A stretch of DNA of 64,000 nt from Nitrospira sp. (lineage in GTDB: Bacteria; Nitrospirota; Nitrospiria; Nitrospirales; Nitrospiraceae): NCBI GenBank assembly GCA_016873515.1, contig VGXB01000005.1, forward strand, positions 1 to 64,000. The letters run 5' to 3'. Made by a program: the position numbers and the translations under genes. Below are positions 8,401 through 16,110 of the stretch, piece after piece (positions within the stretch are counted from its first letter, which is position 1; every line of letters starts with the position of its first letter). The notes under the pieces are model-generated. The model had not been told where the DNA came from. It worked only from the letters and a program-made list of their open reading frames with translations, and made no database searches.

Positions 8401-8472
8401 CTGTTCCGACTTTCCACTTTCTCAGGCGAGGCCTGGCTGTCTCGAATGAACTGATTCAAATAGCGCTGAAGT

Positions 8473-9942
8473 CTAACATAGCCCCTTCAGTTCCTCAAGA
8501 TTTCTTATGACCCTAGTGATTCTTGCCGACAACGAGATGGTAAGCTCTTGATTTAATTGAATATTAGAAGATGTTGTGTGGAGCCCTGCTTCCGCAGCGG
8601 CAATGGCCATGATCATTCCGACGGTCATATCAGAACGGACCGCTTGCTTGACCGATGGGAGGCCGGCATGAATCAGTCGCCCAACCCCACAGGCCAATTC
8701 CGCGATTTCTAGTGGAATTTCGGTGGCTATGCGGAGCGCCGTCGAAATAGCCTGCGGTCGATGCGGTTCGTGTGGGGGGATTTTATAGGCGCACAGGAGC
8801 TGGTTGTATGCATTGGCATCGTCTTGGATTAGTTGGCACAGCCGATGTTGCATCTGAAGCAGGTGTTGTGTCGACTCGATGCCGCCTCCAAGACGAGCGC
8901 CCATGAGACCCAGCGAAGCGGCCAATGCGCCGGCCAGCGCTGCCACACTGCCTCCAGCCGGAGTCGGTTCAGACGCCGCTACCGCGTCGAGAAAATCCGA
9001 AAGGGCCTGGTCCGTTGGGTTCTGGTTCGCTGTCGCTGCGGCGATTCGCATTTCGAGGACCTGATCTGGATCAAATCGTTCAAGCTGCAGCGCAGCCATG
9101 GCAGCCCCATTGAGTGCTGCTTGGGGAAGCAGACCGATGAGTTCACTCCCGGCCACTTCGATACCGAGTTTCACCGCCTCGGTTTGTACGGCCTGAAAGG
9201 CTCGGGACATCGGCGTGACGCGATAGTCCGTTAGGTTCATTGCCACCTGCACGATGCCACGGCTTGCCAACTCCACACCGATGGCTTTCAGGCAGGGGAG
9301 CCCTCCGTTCGACTGCCGGATGGCTTTGGCGATGGTTTTGGCAATCGACAGGTCGTTCGTCTTGAGATTGACGTTGAAGGCGATGAGTGGCCGACGGACA
9401 CCGACGACTAGCGCACCGGCTGTGGGATGCAGGTGGGGAGGGCCAAAGTCAGGAAGCCAGGACGGATCTGTGTCGATTCGGGCCGCCAGCCCTCTAAGTC
9501 CACCCAGCCGGACCGATTCTAGTTGCCGACGCGCCGGGTGGGAAGCGGCGTCTTCGTAGAGAAATACGGGGATGCCGAGGCGTGTGCCAACTTTCTGGCC
9601 CATCCAACGGGCGACGCGAAGACAGTCGGCCATCCCATCGTCGTGCATCGGGACGAACGGCACAACGTCCGTCGCGCCAATGCGTGGGTGAACCCCTTCG
9701 TGCTGTCGCAGGTCAATCATCTCTGTTGCCACGGTTACGGCGCGGAGCGCTGCTTCGGCGACCGCGTCGGGCGGTCCGGCAAAGGTGAGGACCGAGCGGT
9801 GATGATCGGAATCCGCCGTATGATGCAGGAGCCAGACGTGGGGGACAGACGTCACCGCGGCAAGAAGCGCCTCAATGACGGCGGGGTCACGACCTTCACT
9901 AAAATTGGGCACACATTCGATCAGATGCGGCATGGATGTCAT
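8473..9942 (-). CDS. ftcD: Glutamate formiminotransferase / formimido-THF cyclodeaminase fusion
   Basis: About 489 residues from ATG 9942 (MTSMPHLIECVPNFSEGRD); ATG 9933 is an alternative. Residues 1-300 are the formiminotransferase N- and C-subdomains: ECVPNFSEGR, the DSDHHRSVLTF motif, HPRIGATDVVPFVP, and a late FNVNLKT strand. Residues about 310-489 are the cyclodeaminase four-helix domain (LDAVAASEPTPAGGSVAALAGALAASL). The fusion links one-carbon units from formiminoglutamate or formyl groups to tetrahydrofolate. glyA elsewhere in the window belongs to the same one-carbon pathway. No other histidine-degradation genes are adjacent, so the substrate in this organism is uncertain. Confidence 0.85.
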   Translation of the reverse strand: MTSMPHLIECVPNFSEGRDPAVIEALLAAVTSVPHVWLLHHTADSDHHRSVLTFAGPPDAVAEAALRAVTVATEMIDLRQHEGVHPRIGATDVVPFVPMHDDGMADCLRVARWMGQKVGTRLGIPVFLYEDAASHPARRQLESVRLGGLRGLAARIDTDPSWLPDFGPPHLHPTAGALVVGVRRPLIAFNVNLKTNDLSIAKTIAKAIRQSNGGLPCLKAIGVELASRGIVQVAMNLTDYRVTPMSRAFQAVQTEAVKLGIEVAGSELIGLLPQAALNGAAMAALQLERFDPDQVLEMRIAAATANQNPTDQALSDFLDAVAASEPTPAGGSVAALAGALAASLGLMGARLGGGIESTQHLLQMQHRLCQLIQDDANAYNQLLCAYKIPPHEPHRPQAISTALRIATEIPLEIAELACGVGRLIHAGLPSVKQAVRSDMTVGMIMAIAAAEAGLHTTSSNIQLNQELTISLSARITRVIRNLEELKGLC

Positions 9943-9957
9943 TATGAACGAAACGGC

Positions 9958-9991
9958 GAAGCCGGAGGAGATCGTGATCCCCTCCGGCTTC
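9958..9991 (-). terminator. Perfect 11-bp stem hairpin after tusA
   Basis: GAAGCCGGAGG at 9958-9968 pairs exactly with CCTCCGGCTTC at 9981-9991 around a 12-base loop. It sits between the tusA stop and the next start on the minus strand. The following T-run is weak (GCCGTTTCGTTC), so it may be a terminator or an mRNA-stabilising hairpin. Confidence 0.55.
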
Positions 9992-10027
9992 ACTGTAACC
10001 GTACCGATCAGATCGGTTTCGTGGTGC

Positions 10028-10270
10028 CTACTTGGTCTTCTTTACGAAGGCTTTGTAGATCCAGCCGGATTTTGCCTGTTCTTCTTCCAGACCAACCATT
10101 TGGTGACCGGTGGTCTCGCACCAAGCCGGCATGTCTTTCTTGATGCCTTCATCGTCGGACAAGACTTCTAGCACTTGCCCCAATGCCAGCTCCTTGATTT
10201 TTTTCGACGTCAGGATGATCGGCATCGGACAGAAATATCCCAATGTATCGAGTGTGACATCTGCCTGCAT
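10028..10270 (-). CDS. tusA: TusA-family sulfur carrier protein
   Basis: 80 residues. It has the TusA signature: a beta-strand start (VTLDTLGYFCPMPI) with the CPxP motif, Cys at residue 14, which carries the persulfide sulfur. The second strand VLEVLSDDEGIKKDMPAWCETTG is also typical. TusA proteins pass sulfur to tRNA thiolation, molybdenum cofactor synthesis or sulfur oxidation. It follows dsrE2 on the same strand with about 66 bases between, a pairing common in sulfur-oxidising and nitrite-oxidising bacteria. ATG start at 10270. Confidence 0.9.
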   Translation of the reverse strand: MQADVTLDTLGYFCPMPIILTSKKIKELALGQVLEVLSDDEGIKKDMPAWCETTGHQMVGLEEEQAKSGWIYKAFVKKTK

Positions 10271-10300
10271 CGTTACGAACTCCTGATATATCAGAACTAA

Positions 10301-10332
10301 GTAAGGAGGACTGAGAGCCGAGGCTCAGTCCT
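10301..10332. repeat. Short hairpin with heptad units between dsrE2 and tusA
   Basis: AGGACTGAG at 10307-10315 pairs exactly with CTCAGTCCT at 10324-10332. The surrounding bases show the seven-base phrasing seen in the other intergenic arrays. Its position directly after the dsrE2 stop suggests partial termination or RNA processing. Confidence 0.55.
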
Positions 10333-10336
10333 GTGT

Positions 10337-10867
10337 CTAGATAAACAAATTCACACTGCCCTGCTTCGCTTCGGCCAGATAGGTTGTGACGCCGGCGAAT
10401 TGATCGACGCCGTCGATCAGCGTGTCCTTGGTAATACCCATGAGCCCCATGGTCGTGGTGCAGGCGATGAAGCGGACGCCCAAATCCAAGGCCGTCTCCA
10501 TCAATTCCGGCACTCCCGGCATGCGGTTTTGTTTCATCACCATTTGCATCACCTTGGTGCCGAGGCCGCCGAAATGGAAGCGGGAGAGAGGAAGCGCCTC
10601 AGCGCCGCCTTTATTGAGCGCGCCAAACATCCGGCGCAGCCAGTCTTTCGCGCTGCTGGTGGCGCCTTTCTTGCGGATGGCGTTCAACCCCCAGAACGTA
10701 AAGAAAATGGTCACCTGCATGCCCATCGCCGCCGCGCCGGTGGCGATGATGAAGGCCGCCATCGCCCGGTCGAGGTCGCCACTTAGCAAGACGATGGTTA
10801 CTTTCTCGGGCTTCGTTGCTTCGAGTTGCGCCAGCGTCGTCGCCGGCTCAACGTGCGTGGCAAGCAT
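10337..10867 (-). CDS. dsrE2: DsrE2-like protein (DsrE/F/DrsH-like family)
   Basis: 176 residues. The family pattern is clear: KVTIVLLSGDLDRAMAAFIIATGAAAMG at the start, VTIFFTFWGLNAIRK, a central Met-rich segment (KVMQMVMKQNRMPGVPELM), and the cysteine strand VRFIACTTTMGLMG. The C-terminus (SVNLFI) closely resembles that of the DsrE protein at 6878-7297 (TKLFI). DsrE2 proteins are thought to relay sulfur together with TusA, which is encoded next downstream. A ribosome site GAGGTGAT precedes the ATG at 10867, and a good promoter lies at 10912-10941. Confidence 0.88.
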   Translation of the reverse strand: MLATHVEPATTLAQLEATKPEKVTIVLLSGDLDRAMAAFIIATGAAAMGMQVTIFFTFWGLNAIRKKGATSSAKDWLRRMFGALNKGGAEALPLSRFHFGGLGTKVMQMVMKQNRMPGVPELMETALDLGVRFIACTTTMGLMGITKDTLIDGVDQFAGVTTYLAEAKQGSVNLFI

Positions 10868-10911
10868 TGGATCACCTCATGTCCTGTGCGTACAATCACA
10901 TGCGCTTGAAC

Positions 10912-10941
10912 AGAATAGTATGGGGTTCGTGAGGGTGTCAA
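10912..10941 (-). promoter_or_regulatory. Sigma70-like promoter for dsrE2-tusA
   Basis: On the minus strand TTGACA (plus-strand 10936-10941) and TATTCT (10912-10917) are 18 bases apart. Transcription would start near 10905 and run into dsrE2. The -35 is perfect and the -10 matches five of six. Confidence 0.6.
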
Positions 10942-11054
10942 GAAACGGGCGAGGCCACACCGAACCAGTGGCAGAGCTTGACCTTCCCCGGACCGCTCGT
11001 TATAGTCCCAACCAATCGGATGCTGGCCTGGTTCACCAGTTCCATTCCTCATCA

Positions 11055-12137
11055 ATGAGCACGCAGGTACTACCCGAAATCATGTCTGCTAAGGGTGCCC
11101 CGCTTTTGGGGTTTTGGTATCCGGCTGTGCCGAGCGACCACCTGCGGTCCGGTTCGATGCAGGGGCTCCAAATGGCGGGGCAGCCGATCGTGCTCTGCCG
11201 AGATCGGGAAGGCTGTCTCGGCGCGATGCGGGATATCTGCCCCCATCGCGGCATGCCGCTGTCGTTCGGACGGTTCGACGGTGAGCGGGTGGAGTGCCCC
11301 TATCACGGCTGGCAGTTCAACACGAAGGGCCGGTGCCAACGCATTCCGGCATTGCCGGAGGGCTCGCCTTTGCAAATCGATAAAGTCGGCATCGCGACCT
11401 ACCCTGTCGAAGAGGCCGATGGGATGATCTGGTTGTACCTGCCCGATGAGCGTGGCACCGACATTCCGCTGCCGCCTGTCCCTCGTATGTCGCTTCCCTC
11501 CGAACCGAAGCAGTCGTTCCACGTGTCGTTGACCTACACCTGCACGCCGGACGACGGCGTGATCGGGCTTATCGATCCCGTTCATGGACCCTATGTCCAT
11601 TCGTGGTGGCGCAGCGACGCCAGCATGCATGAAAAAACAAAAATTTATGAACCGATTCCCAATGGATTTCGGATGACATCCCACCGGCCGTCCAAGAACA
11701 GTGGCCCCTTTCATTGGCTGGAGCGAGTCTATGGAGGGCCGTTATCGACCACGATCGATTTTCTGCTACCGAACCAGCGAGTGGAGCTCATGCAATGCGG
11801 CGCAGCCTGGATGGCCAATCGTCTGATGTCCACGCCCGTCTCCGATATGGAGTGCCGGATCGACTTCTCCGCCTATTGGCGCGGCTTGAATTGGATTCCC
11901 TTCGGAGGTGTAATTTTTCGAGCGCTGACGAAAGCCTTTCTCGCTCAGGACGAACGAGCGATGAAGCATCTAGCTGTGGGGCTTCGCCACAAGTCGTCCT
12001 CGATGTTTCTGGGCGATGCCGACATGCCGGCCAAATGGTATTACAAGCTGAAGGCCGCGCATTTGGCGTCGGTGCAGACCGGACAGCCGATGGATCATCC
12101 GCTCAAGGAGCGGGTCACGTTGCGGTGGCGTAGTTAG
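11055..12137 (+). CDS. Rieske non-heme iron oxygenase, alpha-subunit type
   Basis: 360 residues from ATG 11055; the same frame is open far upstream, but that region overlaps dsrE2 and is not coding. The N-terminal Rieske domain binds [2Fe-2S] through CPHRG (C62, H64) and CPYHGW (C81, H84). The catalytic mononuclear iron site is the DPVHGPYVH segment (H177, H182). The family hydroxylates or demethylates aromatic, sterol or tetrapyrrole substrates and needs a reductase, which is not encoded nearby. The substrate cannot be told. No good ribosome site precedes the start; ATG 11082 is an alternative. It diverges from dsrE2 and converges with the antiporter gene. Confidence 0.88.
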   Translation: MSTQVLPEIMSAKGAPLLGFWYPAVPSDHLRSGSMQGLQMAGQPIVLCRDREGCLGAMRDICPHRGMPLSFGRFDGERVECPYHGWQFNTKGRCQRIPALPEGSPLQIDKVGIATYPVEEADGMIWLYLPDERGTDIPLPPVPRMSLPSEPKQSFHVSLTYTCTPDDGVIGLIDPVHGPYVHSWWRSDASMHEKTKIYEPIPNGFRMTSHRPSKNSGPFHWLERVYGGPLSTTIDFLLPNQRVELMQCGAAWMANRLMSTPVSDMECRIDFSAYWRGLNWIPFGGVIFRALTKAFLAQDERAMKHLAVGLRHKSSSMFLGDADMPAKWYYKLKAAHLASVQTGQPMDHPLKERVTLRWRS

Positions 12138-12158
12138 CAGGATGCGGGCGCGTACGAG

Positions 12159-14168
12159 CTAGTTCGTTGAGTTGTCGGTACAGATCAAACTCATTGCTCG
12201 CCTGATTTGTTCGCGTGTTCCCAGTATAACGATGGTGTCGCCGGCGAGAAGGGTGGTTTGGGGTGAAGGGTTAGATTTCGTGTCGCTGTCTCTGGTCCAG
12301 GTGATGATCGAAGCGCCGGTCAATTGCCGTAGTGCCAGCTGATCGATGGTTTTCCCGATCGCCGACGAATCGTCTTCGAGTCGGCAGGTCTGCACATCTA
12401 TGTCGCTCAGCGTTCCGCCACGCAGATGATAGGCCAATTCTGGCAGCTCATTGCGGTGCAAGAGCGCGTAGGCTTCCCGTCGGACTTGTTCCGTTTTCTG
12501 CATCACAAAGTCCTGGGGCATGCTGTAGATCCGCAAGACCAGCGCGAAGATTTCAATGGATGTTTCAAATTCTTCCGGCACGACATCGTCTGCGCCGAGC
12601 TGATGGAGCTCCGCCAGCTCGCGCAAAAACCGTGTACGGACGACGATGTGAATGCTCGGGTTCAGATTTCGCGCGATCTGCACGATACGACGGGTCGTGA
12701 AGGGGTCGGAAATCGTGACGACTAGAGCCCGTGCAACTTTGATCTTCATGTGCTCGAGGATCGCGGAATTCGTGCCATCGCCATAATAGAGCGACAGGCC
12801 GTGCTGCGATTCGCGGTGCACGGTAGCGCTGTTTAAATCCAGTACGACATAAGGCACCTCAGCATCGCTCAACACGCGGACGAGATTGCGGCCGCTCAAC
12901 CCATATCCCACAATAATGACATGATCCTTAATTCGTAAGTTCCGTCCTTCCAGTTCGAGCACATGGGCCGTTGTCTGTCTGGGCAGCCATCGATGGAGCC
13001 GCTGGACCGTCTCGATGGACTTGGCTATGCGGGGAGCGACTTGTATGAAGAACGGCGTGATCATCATGGACAAGATCGACACGGCCAGGAAGATCTGATA
13101 GAGCATCTCGTTTAGCAGGCCCTGGCCATTCCCCACTTGGGCCAGGATGAAACTGAATTCCCCGATCTGCGCGAGGGCGATCCCGGTCATGATTGCCGAT
13201 CGCGGGGGAAGAGCAATGGACAGCACAGCGCCTGTTCCGGTCAGGAATTTGATCAGCAGCATCAGAAACAATAAACTGATCACCGCACTGGGATATTCCA
13301 GCAGGATGTGCCAATCCATCAGAGTACCGATGGATACAAAGAACAGGCTGTTGAAGCTGTCCCGAAACGGGAGCACTTCCGCAGTGGCTTGATGGCTGTA
13401 TTTCGATTCGGAGATCGCGAAGCCGGCAATGAAGGCGCCTACGGCCAGTGAGAGTCCGGTCAGTGAGGTGAGCCACGCGATCCCGAGGCACAGGACGATG
13501 ATCGTCAACAAGAACAATTCACGGCTGCGGCTGCGAACGATGTATTCCAGCACTTTCGGCACCACATACCAAGTCCCGAAGACAATCATAGTAAGGGTCG
13601 CTACGGATTCGACCAATGTGATGAGCATCGTCGTGACCGTATTGCCGCTCGTGGTGCTGAGAATTGGTGTCAACAAAATCATGGGCACCACGGCCAGATC
13701 TTGGAATATCAAAATGCCGATGATGCTGCGGCCGTGGATGGAATCGATTTCTCCGTTCTTGGCCAGGATGTTCAGCACGATGGCGGTGCTGCTGAGTGAG
13801 AGAAGAAAACCCCAGAAGATGGCCTGCGATGTCGGCAGCCCTATGAAGAGCCCGACGAGCCAGGCAATCACGATGACCCCACCCATCTGAATGGGAGCGG
13901 CGATCACGAATAATTTGCCCTGCGCGGCTATCTGGGCCATTGAGAACTCGATGCCGATGGTAAACAGCAGCATCATCACCCCGATTTCAGCCAGGAGTTT
14001 CACGGACTCGATATCGGAAATGAGGTTCAGGCTGTGTGGGCCGATCAAGATACCGGCGACGAGAAAGCCGGTGATGGCCGGCAATTTGAGCTTGTCAAAC
14101 AGAAACACCACCCCAATGGCGACGGTGTAGATTATTAGCAAATTTCCGAGTAGACCGTGGTCAGTCAT
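12159..14168 (-). CDS. CPA2-family K+(Na+)/H+ antiporter with TrkA domains
   Basis: 669 residues. Residues 1-380 contain about 12 membrane segments with the KefB/CPA2 pattern (GFLVAGILIGP, IGIEFS, SLSSTAIVL, GILIFQDLAVVP with a conserved QD, and GEFSF). A cytosolic TrkA-N (RCK) domain follows, with the nucleotide motif GYGLSG at 421-426. A TrkA-C domain comes last, ending in TTLLAGDTIVILGTREQI. Such proteins exchange K+ or Na+ for H+ and are gated by NAD(H) or other nucleotides on the RCK domain. It stands alone on the minus strand, converging with the Rieske gene. Confidence 0.92.
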   Translation of the reverse strand: MTDHGLLGNLLIIYTVAIGVVFLFDKLKLPAITGFLVAGILIGPHSLNLISDIESVKLLAEIGVMMLLFTIGIEFSMAQIAAQGKLFVIAAPIQMGGVIVIAWLVGLFIGLPTSQAIFWGFLLSLSSTAIVLNILAKNGEIDSIHGRSIIGILIFQDLAVVPMILLTPILSTTSGNTVTTMLITLVESVATLTMIVFGTWYVVPKVLEYIVRSRSRELFLLTIIVLCLGIAWLTSLTGLSLAVGAFIAGFAISESKYSHQATAEVLPFRDSFNSLFFVSIGTLMDWHILLEYPSAVISLLFLMLLIKFLTGTGAVLSIALPPRSAIMTGIALAQIGEFSFILAQVGNGQGLLNEMLYQIFLAVSILSMMITPFFIQVAPRIAKSIETVQRLHRWLPRQTTAHVLELEGRNLRIKDHVIIVGYGLSGRNLVRVLSDAEVPYVVLDLNSATVHRESQHGLSLYYGDGTNSAILEHMKIKVARALVVTISDPFTTRRIVQIARNLNPSIHIVVRTRFLRELAELHQLGADDVVPEEFETSIEIFALVLRIYSMPQDFVMQKTEQVRREAYALLHRNELPELAYHLRGGTLSDIDVQTCRLEDDSSAIGKTIDQLALRQLTGASIITWTRDSDTKSNPSPQTTLLAGDTIVILGTREQIRRAMSLICTDNSTN

Positions 14169-14461
14169 CGCAATGCTTGCCCTTCACTTGTCCCAGGATT
14201 AGGCCGAATAATATCTCAAAATCCACGTCAGGGAAAGCTAAACTGGGGAGCAAAGGCGTCCCTAAGTTCTTCGCGGCGGCGCTCGGGTGGTATGGACGGG
14301 TGGTTGGTGTGAACCGCCTACAGGTCAGAGGTGCCCCCTCCAAAGAGGCATAGATTCCGTTTGAGCCGATTGCGTAGGGTGGGCGTACACATTGTGCGTG
14401 CAGATTCGAAGGCAGGCAAGCAAACGGGCCGTGTCCTCAAACATTTTTCGGGAGATACGCT
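14169..14461. other. Intergenic region between antiporter and small secreted gene
   Basis: About 290 bases with no supported gene. It must hold the divergent promoters of the antiporter (minus) and of the small gene at 14462 (plus), but I do not see a strong -35/-10 pair. Confidence 0.4.
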
Positions 14462-14737
14462 ATGAAGGGCAAGTACGCAGTCCTTCAGGGGTTGGCCATG
14501 GTGGTGCTCTGTGTCGAGCCAGCATCAACCGATACCCCACCACCGGTGCCTGCGGATACCTGGGAATGCCAGCTGGTGGATGGGGCAACGATCTATACCA
14601 ACAAGGAACGGGCCGGGTGCCGGGCTGTCCTGCTCAGGCCTTTTTCAGTGGTGCCGTCTTTGGAGAATATGTCGGCCACGCCGCGCTCATCGGTTCTCGC
14701 TGCGCCACACCACGACATGCCTGCGTACCGAGATTAG
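14462..14737 (+). CDS. Small secreted protein, DUF4124-like
   Basis: 91 residues. The ribosome site GGGAGA lies eight bases before the ATG. The N-terminus is a signal peptide (KGKYAVLQGLAMVVLCVEPAS). The mature start WECQLVDGATIYTNKERAGC resembles the C-x-D-G-x-x-x-Y-T pattern of DUF4124-like periplasmic proteins, with two cysteines that could form a disulfide. The remainder is proline/serine-rich and lacks structure clues. No partner is apparent from context. Confidence 0.6.
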   Translation: MKGKYAVLQGLAMVVLCVEPASTDTPPPVPADTWECQLVDGATIYTNKERAGCRAVLLRPFSVVPSLENMSATPRSSVLAAPHHDMPAYRD

Positions 14738-15059
14738 GCAATCAGTGTGGGAGGGCAGAATGTTCCGGATTGAGTGAAGGACTGATATGCGAGTGTGGCC
14801 CCGAGTGGGTCCGTCCTTGAGGGAAGTCTGTTCTCTCTACTCAGAACGGTTGCACTGAGTGCAAAAAACTCGTGGGGGGATGTTCTATGGCACTGATCCG
14901 TCGTACGGCAGCGATATCTCCTGGCGCAATCAACACGGCGCCAGCTATTCCTTCAACGACAATACGCGGTATGGGACGCTATCAAGAATCATCGAGGTAG
15001 GATTTGTGCCGATCGGCTGCTAGTAGATTCAAGGACGCAGGGGAACGAGCCGGTCGTCG
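14738..15059 (+). other. Intergenic region with a possible gene remnant
   Basis: About 320 bases without an intact gene. From 14883 to the TAG at 15021-15023 one frame reads as plausible protein without a start codon (FYGTDPSYGSD, ISWRNQHGASY, NDNTRYGTLSRIIEVGF). This looks like the C-terminal tail of a lost gene, but I do not recognise the family. Confidence 0.3.
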
Positions 15060-16082
15060 TCACACTCCGTAGAACTCCCGGTACCATTTCACGAAACGGG
15101 GAATACCTTCTTCGATCGGTGTTGCCGGTGCGAAACCGACGTCACGTGACAAGTCGTCGATGTTGGCGTAGGTCGCGGGCACATCACCGGGCTGCAACGG
15201 CATCAGCTTCTTCTCCGCTTTCTTTCCGAGCGCCTGTTCCAGCACGTCAATAAGCCGCATGAGCTCAGTCGGTTTGTGGGTGCCGATATTATAAATCCTG
15301 GCAGGTGCCGAGCTGGTGCCAGGATCAGGCCGTTCGCCGGACCATGAGTGATTGGATACGGCCGGATGATCGAGTGTGCGTATGACGCCTTCCACGATGT
15401 CGTCGATATAGGTGAAATCGCGTTGCATCTTACCGTGATTGAAGACCTCGATCGGCGTGCCCCCCAGAATCGCCTTGATGAAAATGAACAGCGCCATATC
15501 GGGCCGCCCCCAGGGGCCATAGACGGTAAAAAACCGGAGCCCGGTGCAGGGGATTCGGTAGAGATAGGCATAGCAGTGGGCCATGAGCTCATTGGCCTTT
15601 TTCGTTGCGGCGTAGAGCGAAACGGGATGATCTACATTGTCATGAATGGAAAACGGCATCTGCGTGTTGCCGCCGTAGACGGAACTGGATGACGCGTAGA
15701 CCAGATGCTCGATCTTGCCATGCCGGCAGCCTTCAAGAATGTTCAGGAACCCCTCGATGTTACTTTCGGTGTAGGCATGGGGATTGACCAGAGAATAACG
15801 CACACCGGCTTGGGCTGCGAGATGAACGACCCGGCTGACCGGCTCGTCGGCAAAGAGATCGCGCATACCATGCCGATTGGCGAGGTCGAGCTTCACAAAA
15901 CGAAAATGTTTATGCGGGGTCAGTTGGGCCAGACGCGCGTGCTTGAGCTGGACGTCGTAATACTCATTGATATTGTCGAGGCCGATCACGGTCTCGCCGC
16001 GATCCAATAGCCGCTTCGAGACGTGAAATCCGATAAACCCCGCCGCGCCGGTCACCAAGATAGCGGTCTGTGGTTTACTCAT
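15060..16082 (-). CDS. NAD-dependent sugar epimerase (UDP-glucuronate 4-epimerase type)
   Basis: 340 residues from ATG 16082. It is an extended SDR epimerase. The NAD-binding GxxGxxG is GAAGFIG near the N-terminus (ILVTGAAGFIGFHV), with the LDNINEYYD sequence typical of UDP-glucuronate 4-epimerases. The catalytic residues are the S-S-S-V-Y-G serine and the Y-A-A-T-K-K tyrosine/lysine. GLRFFTVYGPWGRPDMA is the usual substrate-loop signature. It would make UDP-galacturonate for surface polysaccharide. The metallo-hydrolase gene ends 28 bases upstream on the same strand, so they are probably co-transcribed. A GTG at 16106 is an alternative start. Confidence 0.88.
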   Translation of the reverse strand: MSKPQTAILVTGAAGFIGFHVSKRLLDRGETVIGLDNINEYYDVQLKHARLAQLTPHKHFRFVKLDLANRHGMRDLFADEPVSRVVHLAAQAGVRYSLVNPHAYTESNIEGFLNILEGCRHGKIEHLVYASSSSVYGGNTQMPFSIHDNVDHPVSLYAATKKANELMAHCYAYLYRIPCTGLRFFTVYGPWGRPDMALFIFIKAILGGTPIEVFNHGKMQRDFTYIDDIVEGVIRTLDHPAVSNHSWSGERPDPGTSSAPARIYNIGTHKPTELMRLIDVLEQALGKKAEKKLMPLQPGDVPATYANIDDLSRDVGFAPATPIEEGIPRFVKWYREFYGV

Positions 16083-16110
16083 GTCGGATCTCTCGACCGG
16101 GCACACTCAT

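Noticed and set aside
10422-11054. Upstream extension of the Rieske frame
   Set aside because: The frame is open for 211 more codons, but this part lies antisense to dsrE2 and its promoter, so the start at 11055 is used.
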